Source: Psychromonas sp. 14N.309.X.WAT.B.A12
Lineage (GTDB): Bacteria; Pseudomonadota; Gammaproteobacteria; Enterobacterales; Psychromonadaceae
DNA: 64,000 nucleotides
Direction of reading: 5' to 3'
Assembly: GCF_030397575.1 (NCBI RefSeq)
Contig: NZ_JAPNXS010000001.1
Location: 186,001-250,000, forward strand
Part shown: positions 55,080-63,372 of the stretch, piece by piece
How the letters are laid out: every line of letters starts with the position of its first letter
Numbering within the stretch: the first letter of the stretch is position 1
Program-made: the position numbers and the translations under genes
The notes under the pieces: generated by a model
Told to the model about the DNA's origin: nothing
Seen by the model: the letters and a program-made list of their open reading frames with translations, nothing else
Databases searched by the model: none

Positions 55080-57179
55080 TTACATGTTGGGTAAAAACTG
55101 TTCTGAAAATTCATTTGCAGGAATTGCTTTGGCATAAAAATAACCTTGTCCAAAGTGACATTGCTGTTGTTTAAGGAAATCGATATGACTTTGTTTTTCT
55201 ATGCCTTCTGCGACTACTTTTATATCTAAACTATGCGCTATCGAAATGATCGCGGAGGTGAGGGCTTTATCGTAAATACCTCGGTCAATATCTAGAATAA
55301 AACTGCGATCTATTTTTAATCCATCAACTTCAAAGTGGCGCAAGTACGCTAAAGAGGAGTAACCCGTACCAAAATCGTCTAACCAGACTTCAACTCCAAG
55401 CTCTCTAATTGCATTGAGCATACTTTTAGCTTCATTTTCGTCACGCATCAATAATGTTTCAGTTACTTCTATATGTAAGTTACCTGCTTCAATTTGATAT
55501 TTTTTGAGCATCCTTTTAAATATACCAGTAGGATTATTTTGATAAATTTGTCTGGCTGACATGTTGAGTGCGAGGTGGAAGGGCTGACCATTTAGTTGAG
55601 ACTTCCATTGTTTGAGTTGTTTACATGCACTTTGTATAATCCAGTCACCCATTGGGATGATTAACCCAGTTTCCTCTGCAATAGAAATAAATTGATCAGG
55701 GTAGATTATTCCTAATTCAGGATGGTTCCAGCGTAATAGGGCTTCTGCACCGCAAAGGGTATTATTTGTTAAATCAAATTGCGGTTGATACCAGAGCTCT
55801 AGTTGTTCTAAATTCACTAAAGCTTTGCGTAAATCTCTTTCTAATTTTGCTCTATTTTTTATGTGTTGGTCCATCTCTAGTGTGAAGTAACTAAAGGTAT
55901 TTTTACCCACTTTTTTGGCTTGAAACATGGCAATATCTGCATTTTTTATTAATTCTTCTGCATTTTTTCCGTCGTTAGGAAATTTTGCGATTCCTACACT
56001 GGCTGCAACGATCACTTGTTCTGTGTTAATTGTAATGGGAGCTCGAATTTTTCTTATAAGTGTTTGTGTAAAATGATTAATGTCTTTTTCTACTCTAATT
56101 TGAGGTAAGCAGATTAAAAACTCATCCCCACCAATGCGAGCGATTAAAGCATCATCTAAATGAGGTGGGGTCATATTATTTTTTGTTAAGTGACCTTTAA
56201 TTCGCTCAGAAATTTCACATAATAGGTGATCGCCAGCTTTATGACCAAAATTATCATTGACCATTTTAAAGTCATCTAAATCGATAAATAACACCACAAA
56301 TTTTTGGTGAGTCTTTAAACAGTTAGTGATTAGTTTAGAGGTGTGCTCAATGAACATTGGTCTATTAGGTAGTGAAGTTAATGAATCATGATATGCAAGG
56401 AAAGTGATCTCTTCAGTACGTGCTTTTAGCTTTTTGCCCATTTTATTAAAACTTTGTGCTAACTCGCCAATTTCATCGTTTCTTTGTACGCTGTTCACTA
56501 GATCAAACTTACCCTTACCAATCTGCTTTGCATGTAATGCTAATGCTTGAATAGGACGTACTAATGAATTGGAAATAAAAATAGAGAGTAATAAACCGAT
56601 AAAACTTAATACAATGGCTGCAAGTAACAAGATAAGCGTGATACTTTTTAGACTTTGTTGGTTTTCTTGTAAGAAAATATCGGACATTTGATCAATATCG
56701 TTATTAATTTGTTTCAATGAAAGTTCTAAAGACACGCCTCCTAGTAACATATTCCCAAGTAAAATAGGTTTGGCTATGGTTAATGTATGGTTATCCACAG
56801 CAGTATAATTTTTCTTACGATTAATCACTGAATCTAATACGGCTGTGTTTTGAATAGCTACTCCAAGGTTTTTAGGATACATTTGCCCATCATGAAATAG
56901 CGCTCCTTGGCTATCAAAAACATAAATTGCTTGTATCTCTGTATTGGTTAATGCGGGAGCAAGGAGGTGATAAGTTGCATATAAATCATGTTGGTATAAT
57001 GGGTTAACTAAAGATTCTGTAAGGTAGTCTAAGACACCAATATTTCTCTTTTTCATCTGTTCAAGCAAACTTGTGCTGGTGCTTAAGGTTGTTTGTTGCA
57101 ATATGGTTTGCGCGTTTTTATTAAAAAAGTAAAGTTGAACACAAGATAATATGAACACAGTCAGTAATACTGTGATCAT
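55080..57179 (-). CDS. membrane GGDEF-EAL cyclic-di-GMP enzyme
   Basis: 699 residues. One membrane helix at the start, a periplasmic domain to about 170 (LLGGVSLELSLKQIN), a second helix, HAMP (RPIQALALHAKQIGKGKFD), GGDEF with IARIGGDEFLICLP, then EAL with GAEALLRWNHP, EVTETLLM, DDFGTGYSSLAYLR and KIDRSFILDID. Both catalytic sites look complete; the RxxD inhibitory site is absent. ATG 57179 has no good ribosome site. The frame is open for about 27 more codons upstream (KLPSLRLRGRYVSIH), so the real start may be earlier or non-standard. Follows the PhnD-like gene. Confidence 0.9.
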   Translation of the reverse strand: MITVLLTVFILSCVQLYFFNKNAQTILQQTTLSTSTSLLEQMKKRNIGVLDYLTESLVNPLYQHDLYATYHLLAPALTNTEIQAIYVFDSQGALFHDGQMYPKNLGVAIQNTAVLDSVINRKKNYTAVDNHTLTIAKPILLGNMLLGGVSLELSLKQINNDIDQMSDIFLQENQQSLKSITLILLLAAIVLSFIGLLLSIFISNSLVRPIQALALHAKQIGKGKFDLVNSVQRNDEIGELAQSFNKMGKKLKARTEEITFLAYHDSLTSLPNRPMFIEHTSKLITNCLKTHQKFVVLFIDLDDFKMVNDNFGHKAGDHLLCEISERIKGHLTKNNMTPPHLDDALIARIGGDEFLICLPQIRVEKDINHFTQTLIRKIRAPITINTEQVIVAASVGIAKFPNDGKNAEELIKNADIAMFQAKKVGKNTFSYFTLEMDQHIKNRAKLERDLRKALVNLEQLELWYQPQFDLTNNTLCGAEALLRWNHPELGIIYPDQFISIAEETGLIIPMGDWIIQSACKQLKQWKSQLNGQPFHLALNMSARQIYQNNPTGIFKRMLKKYQIEAGNLHIEVTETLLMRDENEAKSMLNAIRELGVEVWLDDFGTGYSSLAYLRHFEVDGLKIDRSFILDIDRGIYDKALTSAIISIAHSLDIKVVAEGIEKQSHIDFLKQQQCHFGQGYFYAKAIPANEFSEQFLPNM

Positions 57180-57272
57180 ATGAATTGATACATAGCGACC
57201 TCTTAATCGTAATGAAGGAAGCTTAGTTTTAAGTATTTCTAATAATTTATAATGGATAGATATTTCCTAAGT

Positions 57273-58226
57273 TTATAGTTGATTAGAAACAATTTCTTGT
57301 AGTGCTTTTGTAATCACCATAATAGAGTCTTGTTCAGACAGTGGTTCATATTTTTTAGTTTCTTGATGAGCTAATAAAGCTTCTTGCCCTTTTGGTGTTT
57401 GATCTGCGTTTAGTAGCAAATTGGTGACTGCTTGTTTTATACGAGGATCGATATTTGAACGGATTAACTCTACACCGCGAGGGAAGTGCTCACTTTCATA
57501 AAATACTGAGAGAGATTGTTTAAATGTGTCTGGCATATCTTTTGGGTTTTCCCAATTTAAATTACTGAATGCACCTGCATCAACAATATTGTTATTTACC
57601 CATGCGGAAATATTAATCTCACTGTTAGCAAAAACATACCCAATCTTTCCTTTTGGAGGCTTATCTCTGATACTTTTTAAAGGATATAGCTCAAAGCCAT
57701 TGCGAATTAGCGTTGCAGAAGGGATAAAAAAAGCACTAGTTGAACCAGGATCTTGAAAAGCGATTGTCTTATCAACCAAATCTGCTAGTGAATTGATGCC
57801 GCTATCTTTACGTGCAAAAATCAACGTACAGTAATTAGCCACGCCTTTTTTCCAACGTCTAAGTATTACTTCTGCATGATCGGTTTGGCTTAAAATAGTC
57901 GCAGAAAAAGCGGTTTCAGAAACTAAATCTACTTTTCCTTGTTCAATATATTGGCGCATTTGTTGATTATCTTTTGCAAATATGACATTGCCTTTTTTAA
58001 TGCCGTATTGATGTAAGTTTACAGCGAGATAATCTGCTAAAGGTTTTAATGTTTTAAAATGTTTTTTTGGGTTGTCGCTAACACGCCCAATAACAAATGA
58101 GTCTCGTTCAAATGGAGTCTCTGGTGTATCGGTAGCACATACATTAGGAATAATAAGTAGTAAAGCAGGTAGGAGAATTAACCTCTTTGTAGAAAAGAAA
58201 TGTAATAATATTGGTGTTAAGTTCAT
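57273..58226 (-). CDS. PhnD-like periplasmic substrate-binding protein
   Basis: ATG 58226 (MNLTPILLHFFSTKRLILLPALLLII) gives 317 residues with a signal peptide ending near PNVCA. FVIGRVSDNPKKHFKTLKPLADYLA, GKVDLVSETAFSATIL, TLIFARKDSGINSLADLVDKTIAFQDPGSTSAFFIP are the phosphate/phosphonate binding-protein family blocks. No permease or ATPase gene is nearby. The next gene downstream is a GGDEF-EAL protein with a periplasmic domain, so this protein may feed a signal to it. Confidence 0.85.
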   Translation of the reverse strand: MNLTPILLHFFSTKRLILLPALLLIIPNVCATDTPETPFERDSFVIGRVSDNPKKHFKTLKPLADYLAVNLHQYGIKKGNVIFAKDNQQMRQYIEQGKVDLVSETAFSATILSQTDHAEVILRRWKKGVANYCTLIFARKDSGINSLADLVDKTIAFQDPGSTSAFFIPSATLIRNGFELYPLKSIRDKPPKGKIGYVFANSEINISAWVNNNIVDAGAFSNLNWENPKDMPDTFKQSLSVFYESEHFPRGVELIRSNIDPRIKQAVTNLLLNADQTPKGQEALLAHQETKKYEPLSEQDSIMVITKALQEIVSNQL

Positions 58227-58440
58227 TGAAAATGCTCTCTTATGATTTTTAGAGCTTAAATATTTAATGATGACAAACATCAAACGACCGTAATAAATAA
58301 TATTTGTAGATTAAATAGCTTAAAAATCAAACGCTCAATCAATAGAATATTAGCTTAGCTTATCAAAAATAACACCTCATAATGGTTATTATTTTCAGCT
58401 TATTTGACCTTGGTTAATTTATCAGGATTTTAACGTTTGC

Positions 58441-58490
58441 TTTATGAATAAGATTAAGAAAAACTGTGTCTTCTTAATCTTATTCATAAA
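58441..58490 (+). promoter_or_regulatory. 20-bp perfect hairpin directly before the 58503 gene
   Basis: TTTATGAATAAGATTAAGAA (58441-58460) and its exact complement (58471-58490) flank AAACTGTGTC. The right arm ends 12 bp before the ATG and its last bases join the ribosome site AAAGAG. Folded RNA would block or present the ribosome site. No T run follows, so it is not a simple terminator. Confidence 0.85.
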
Positions 58491-58502
58491 GAGTTAAACA
58501 AT

Positions 58503-58799
58503 ATGAGTTTATGCGCTGAAGTTGCTATTTTTAAAGTTTCTAAACAAAATATCCCTGAGGTAATGCGTGTAAGTCTATTAATTTTCGAAGAGATTAATCA
58601 GCATGGTCAGTTGATTTCTTCCTACGATATTTTACAGAGTACTACTCGTGAAGATGAAGTTTGTTGGCAACTGACTTGGACAAGTGAGCAAGCTGTTAAG
58701 CAAGCGGCTGAGCTTTGGTATAGCCTACCGAGCCGTGAAGTATTAGAATCACTGGTGGGTGAAAAGCTTTATTATGGGCATTTCACTAGTATGCTATAA
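58503..58799 (+). CDS. small protein, possible dimeric alpha-beta barrel (ABM-like)
   Basis: 98 residues, no signal or membrane segment. The pattern of strand-helix (VAIFKVSKQNIPEVMRVSLLIFEEI), middle strands (LISSYDILQSTTREDEVCWQLTWTS) and a helix (AVKQAAELWYSLP) resembles antibiotic-biosynthesis-monooxygenase-like proteins. This is a shape argument, not a family match. Its leader is the perfect hairpin at 58441. Function unknown. Confidence 0.5.
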   Translation: MSLCAEVAIFKVSKQNIPEVMRVSLLIFEEINQHGQLISSYDILQSTTREDEVCWQLTWTSEQAVKQAAELWYSLPSREVLESLVGEKLYYGHFTSML

Positions 58800-58822
58800 A
58801 GCATAAGCAATACTTCAGACGA

Positions 58823-60055
58823 TTACAGGTTGTCTGCCTCTAAATTTTCAGCCAAACGAGCTTGTTTATTGCTGTGGATCACTGCGGTAAGTGCCACGGT
58901 TGAAGAAAGTAACATGATCAGTACCACAGGTTGTAAATACCCCATACTAATGAATGCTGCAAAGGCACTCACTGTGGCTCCCATTGCACATTGAAAAGCC
59001 CCTAACACTGCTGAAGCTGTGCCTGCATTTTTGCCAAAATATTTTAAGAAACATGCATTACAATTTGCCATTACCCCACCGTTTGCACTGATCATTAACA
59101 TAAAGCCAATTACAGTGAGTGTTAAATTATTAGGTGCTAACCAGCTCGAAGTGACTAGTAAAATACCACCTGAAAATTGCATCGTTAAAAAGCATCTTGC
59201 TAAAGTTGCGGGTTCAAATCGGTTTAATAGTAGTGTGTTTAGTCGATTAATAAAGATTAACCCACCAATATTTAAGGCAAAAAGTTGAGTGAAGGTAGTG
59301 GTGCTAACTTCATAAATAGACAAGTAAATCATTGCGGAGTTAGTAACAAAGGTCATCATTACTGCAAAGGCAAAAGCTTGGGCCATCATATAGCCGATCC
59401 CTTGTTTGTGTTTAAATACTTCAATAAACTTTATGCCTTTATTACGCTCAATGGTGATTGCTAATAACTTTTTTTGCTTCTTTGATTGATGTGGAACGTA
59501 TTTTTTCGCCATCAGCATAGCGACACAGGAAAACCCGGCTGTAAAGTAGAAAATCCAATGCCATGATTGTAACGATAGAATTAAATTGCCAATGGTCGGT
59601 GCAATAGATGGCGCTATCATCATTATCAATGCTACAAGAGCAAATAGTTTGGCCGCCTCTTTACCGTCAGCATTGTCGCGAATTGTTGCAGGGACTCCAA
59701 CAATTGCGATACCACCGCCAATGGCTTGCATTAATCGCCATCCCCATAACCAAGCAATATGAGTGCTGGTGGTAAGTAATAAACTTGCTGAAGCAAAGAT
59801 CGCTAAGCCTAGCAACATGATAGGCAATCTACCGTGTTTATCAGAAAGTGGGCCGCCAATTAGCTGACCAATAGCTAACCCTAAAATATATAAACTGACG
59901 GTGACTGACAATAAGGAGATATCAACCTGCATTTCATTGGCGATTAATGGAATAGCCGGTAAGTAACTGTCGATGGCAAAAGGTGATATGGCATAGATAG
60001 ATGACAAAGTAATAATTAATCGTTTGCTGACTTTGTTAGGCTGTGGTGTTGTCAT
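58823..60055 (-). CDS. Bcr/CflA-family MFS drug exporter
   Basis: 410 residues, 12 hydrophobic segments. ISPFAIDSYLPAIPLIANEM is the D-x-Y-L-P motif of the Bcr/CflA group, and GPLSDKHGRLPIMLLGLAIF the MFS motif A loop. RLMQAIGGGIAIVGVPATIRD is motif B/C. Substrate unknown; relatives export bicyclomycin and sulfonamides or cysteine. Convergent with the small gene at 58503. Confidence 0.92.
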   Translation of the reverse strand: MTTPQPNKVSKRLIITLSSIYAISPFAIDSYLPAIPLIANEMQVDISLLSVTVSLYILGLAIGQLIGGPLSDKHGRLPIMLLGLAIFASASLLLTTSTHIAWLWGWRLMQAIGGGIAIVGVPATIRDNADGKEAAKLFALVALIMMIAPSIAPTIGNLILSLQSWHWIFYFTAGFSCVAMLMAKKYVPHQSKKQKKLLAITIERNKGIKFIEVFKHKQGIGYMMAQAFAFAVMMTFVTNSAMIYLSIYEVSTTTFTQLFALNIGGLIFINRLNTLLLNRFEPATLARCFLTMQFSGGILLVTSSWLAPNNLTLTVIGFMLMISANGGVMANCNACFLKYFGKNAGTASAVLGAFQCAMGATVSAFAAFISMGYLQPVVLIMLLSSTVALTAVIHSNKQARLAENLEADNL

Positions 60056-60354
60056 CTTGACCTCAAGTTTATATTTTCAAGAGGATGATAAGGGGCTTTT
60101 AGTTAGCAGGCAAGGTTTGTTGTGTGAAGATCGTATCTTTATAAACTTACAAGCTGGTAAAATATTTAAATTCAATTAGATAGCATTTATATTGAATAGT
60201 TGTCATTCCTTTAAAGTTGTTCTTACATTTCATTGAATCACATTTATGGACGTATCGTTTAACTATATTTTATTGATATATGTGTAGACAGATAACTACA
60301 AAACATAAGTAACTATGGTATAAATGTTTACTCATTTAGTTTTCGAGTTGTTAT
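60056..60354. other. divergent region between the Bcr-like and RecQ-like genes
   Basis: 299 bp, AT-rich, with two divergent promoters expected. I see no operator or repeat that I can support. Confidence 0.5.
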
Positions 60355-62265
60355 ATGTATTCTACCTTGCAGCAATATTTTGGCTTTGATCAGTTTCGCC
60401 CTGGGCAAGAGTCCGTCATTCAATCTCTTTTAGCAGGGCACAGTGCTGCGGCTATTTTTCCTACTGGCTCAGGAAAAAGTCTCTGCTATCAATTACCCGC
60501 GTTACATCTACCGCATTTAACTTTGGTCGTTTCTCCTTTGTTAGCTTTGATTCAAGATCAACTGGATTTTTTACAAAGTAAAGGAATTCAAGCGGCGAGC
60601 ATTCAATCTATGCAAACTGGCGCAGAAGCAGCTGACGTTTATAAACGTGTTAGCGAAGGTCAAATTAAGATTTTGTTTATCTCAGTGGAACGTTTAAACA
60701 GTGAACGTTTTAGAACTTTTTTGAAGCAAGTTCCTATCTCATTGATGGTGGTTGATGAAGCACACTGTATTAGTGAATGGGGGCACAATTTTAGACCCGA
60801 TTATTTAAAATTAGCGACTTATCGAGAACAGTTTTCTATTGAACAAGTGCTGCTACTTACTGCCACAGCGACTGAAAAAGTGATCCATGACATGGCAGAT
60901 AAATTTCACATTCAACCTGAGCATATTACGTTAACGGGTTCCTATCGTTCGAATCTGAATCTTTCTGTATTAGGTGTTGATGAGCAGAATAAATTACCTT
61001 GTTTAGTACCTTGGCTGGAAAGTAAAGTAGGTCAAGCTGGGGTCATTTATGTCACGTTACAGAAAACGGCGGAACAGGTAGCTGAAGCATTAACTCAAGC
61101 AGGTGTCAGGGCAACGGCCTATCACGCAGGGTTAGGTAATGAACAAAGGCAACAAATTCAACAACAGTTTATGAGTGGTCAGTTACCGTTAATCGTAGCA
61201 ACCATTGCTTTTGGTATGGGTATTGATAAAAGTGATATTCGTTTTGTGGTGCATTATGATTTACCTAAGTCCATTGAAAACTATGCTCAGGAGATCGGTC
61301 GTGCAGGACGAGATGGCAAAACCTCAGAATGCCTGGTCTTAGCTAATAAAAATAATCTAAATGTACTAGAAAACTTTGTTCATGCGGATACACCAGAAGC
61401 CAGTGCAGTGGACTTTATTATCGAAGAGATAAGCAAGGCACAGGGGCAATGGGAAGTCGTAATGAACAGCTTATCAACCCAATCCAATATTCGCTTGTTA
61501 GCCTTAAAAACATTATTAGTTTATCTCGAATTAGAAGCGGTGATCGAGCCTGCTTATAGTTATTATGCAGAATACAAATATAAATTATTAGTATCTGAAG
61601 TTGAGTTGGTGGGCCGCTTTCATGGTGAAAAAGCGCACTTTGTACAAACAATTTTAGCCACTTCTGATAAAGCTCGTACTTGGTCTTCTTTAAATTTTGA
61701 ACGTATGCAAACTAAGGTTCAATGTGACCGGAGTAGAGTGCTAACCGCATTAGATTATCTTGATCAACAAGGGTTGATCGAACTGCAAACAAAACAGATG
61801 ACGCAGGTCTACAAAGTTGATAAATCCAATATTACTAAAGATTTACGTGATGAACTGATTACTCGATTTTTACAAAAAGAGAAGAGTGAAGTTCAACGTA
61901 TTCACCATTTGTTAGATTTTTTTGCAAGTGATCAGTGTTTAAATTGGCAACTTGCTCATTATTTTTCAGATCGACGTTTACAAAGTCAATGCGGACATTG
62001 CTCTGTGTGTGTCGGTCAGCCTGCAGTGATGCCGCCAGTACCGACGTTAACACCTTTACAGACATATGATCCTGTTCAGTTAAGTCAGTCTATTGCAGCA
62101 AGATTAGGTGAGCACGATAGCTATATATTAAGAGCACGATTTTTATGTGGATTAACTACGCCAATATTTACGCGTTTAAAAGTACGTCAATTAACAGGGT
62201 TTGCTTCATTAGCACATTATCGCTTCTCAGATGTACTTAATTGGTTGACTAAAGAACACGAGTAA
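60355..62265 (+). CDS. RecQ-like DNA helicase, variant with late zinc site
   Basis: 636 residues. FPTGSGKSLCYQLPAL (Walker A), VVDEAHCISEWGHNFRPDY (DEAH and aromatic loop), TATATEKV, VATIAFGMGIDKSDIRFVVHYDLPKSIENYAQEIGRAGRDG (motifs V-VI) show a complete RecQ helicase core in residues 1-330. The zinc cysteines (QC...QCGHCSVC) come late, at about 525-550, after a winged-helix-like region, the reverse of E. coli RecQ. No HRDC domain is clear. A paralogue of RecQ rather than RecQ itself. DNA repair role inferred. Confidence 0.88.
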   Translation: MYSTLQQYFGFDQFRPGQESVIQSLLAGHSAAAIFPTGSGKSLCYQLPALHLPHLTLVVSPLLALIQDQLDFLQSKGIQAASIQSMQTGAEAADVYKRVSEGQIKILFISVERLNSERFRTFLKQVPISLMVVDEAHCISEWGHNFRPDYLKLATYREQFSIEQVLLLTATATEKVIHDMADKFHIQPEHITLTGSYRSNLNLSVLGVDEQNKLPCLVPWLESKVGQAGVIYVTLQKTAEQVAEALTQAGVRATAYHAGLGNEQRQQIQQQFMSGQLPLIVATIAFGMGIDKSDIRFVVHYDLPKSIENYAQEIGRAGRDGKTSECLVLANKNNLNVLENFVHADTPEASAVDFIIEEISKAQGQWEVVMNSLSTQSNIRLLALKTLLVYLELEAVIEPAYSYYAEYKYKLLVSEVELVGRFHGEKAHFVQTILATSDKARTWSSLNFERMQTKVQCDRSRVLTALDYLDQQGLIELQTKQMTQVYKVDKSNITKDLRDELITRFLQKEKSEVQRIHHLLDFFASDQCLNWQLAHYFSDRRLQSQCGHCSVCVGQPAVMPPVPTLTPLQTYDPVQLSQSIAARLGEHDSYILRARFLCGLTTPIFTRLKVRQLTGFASLAHYRFSDVLNWLTKEHE

Positions 62266-62338
62266 ATTTAACACTAAAATTTTATTATGAACTGATGGTT
62301 AAAATAGCTTGTTTTAGCCTGAAAAAAGAGGAATTTAT

Positions 62339-63148
62339 ATGTATAAACTGATTGCCCTAGATATTGATGGCACATTAATGACGCCCGATAAGAAAATCAC
62401 CGCTGAAAATAAAGCTGCTATTGATGCCGCTCGTGCTAAGGGGGTGCGTGTTGTATTAGTATCTGGACGTCCAACTAGTGGTATGAGAGGTGCATTAGAA
62501 GAGTTAGGCATGACTAGCAATGATGATTATGTCTTAAGTTTTAATGCCTCTGTGGTGCAGCAAGTTAAAAGTGGTGAGATTATTCGTAGTCAAATTTTGA
62601 AGGGCAAAGATGCAAAAAAAATAGCTGCATTAGCTGATTTACTGGGGTTACATGTACATGCCTTTTGTGCAAAAAGAGGCTTAGTAACGCCAGCACATAA
62701 TGAATACACGGATTTAGAGTCTCGCACTAATGGCGAATTAATTACCTTATTCGACTTTAATGAGTTTGATGACGACGACGCTATTTTGAAAGTGATGATC
62801 ATTGATAAACCAGAAAAATTAACGGATGCTATTGAAAAGTTACCCGCTGAATTATACGAGCAATTTACTATTCTAAAAAGTGCACCTTTCTTTTTAGAGT
62901 TTTTGAATAAACAAAGTAACAAAGGTATCGGTGTTAAGGCGATTGCTGAATACTTTTCAATTCCAGCTGAGCAAGTTATGTGTGTTGGTGATGCTGGCAA
63001 TGACTACCATATGCTTAAGTACGCTGGCTTGGGTGTGGCCATGGGCAATGCTACCGACGATATAAAAGAGATCGCAGATTATGTCACATTGTCTAATACT
63101 GAAAGTGGTGTCGCTAAAGCGATTCAAAAGTTTGTGTTAGATGTTTAA
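62339..63148 (+). CDS. yidA: Cof-type HAD sugar phosphatase (YidA family)
   Basis: 269 residues (E. coli YidA 270). MYKLIALDIDGTLMTPDKKIT (motif I nucleophile Asp), VVLVSGRPTSGM (motif II), LNKQSNKGIGVKAIAEYF (motif III Lys) and CVGDAGNDYHMLKYAGLGVAMGNA (motif IV). Hydrolyses sugar phosphates, exact substrate uncertain. Its stop codon overlaps the first bases of repeat copy B. Confidence 0.9.
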   Translation: MYKLIALDIDGTLMTPDKKITAENKAAIDAARAKGVRVVLVSGRPTSGMRGALEELGMTSNDDYVLSFNASVVQQVKSGEIIRSQILKGKDAKKIAALADLLGLHVHAFCAKRGLVTPAHNEYTDLESRTNGELITLFDFNEFDDDDAILKVMIIDKPEKLTDAIEKLPAELYEQFTILKSAPFFLEFLNKQSNKGIGVKAIAEYFSIPAEQVMCVGDAGNDYHMLKYAGLGVAMGNATDDIKEIADYVTLSNTESGVAKAIQKFVLDV

Positions 63149-63312
63149 TACCAATCATACTAATTAACGGATCTATTTCACTGGTTATAATAACTTATTT
63201 CTTCGTTGTAATTTTCGTAAAAGGAAACAGTCATTTACTTTAATTTACACCCTAAACTAAGTCATTTTTCCTGCGCGAAATTCAGAGCATTTATTTAATA
63301 TAGTCGGTATAA
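63147..63312. repeat. ATACCAAT-ended intergenic repeat, copy B
   Basis: About 166 bp beginning AATACCAATCATACTAATTA and ending TTTAATATAGTCGGTAT, which are imperfect inverted ends. It matches copy A (40859-41020) along its length in the same orientation. It starts inside the yidA stop codon. Confidence 0.8.
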
Positions 63313-63372
63313 ATAATCTATTGACTTATGTAAGGGTAATCGCAGTTATTAACTAACTGTAAGTGAGGCGAA

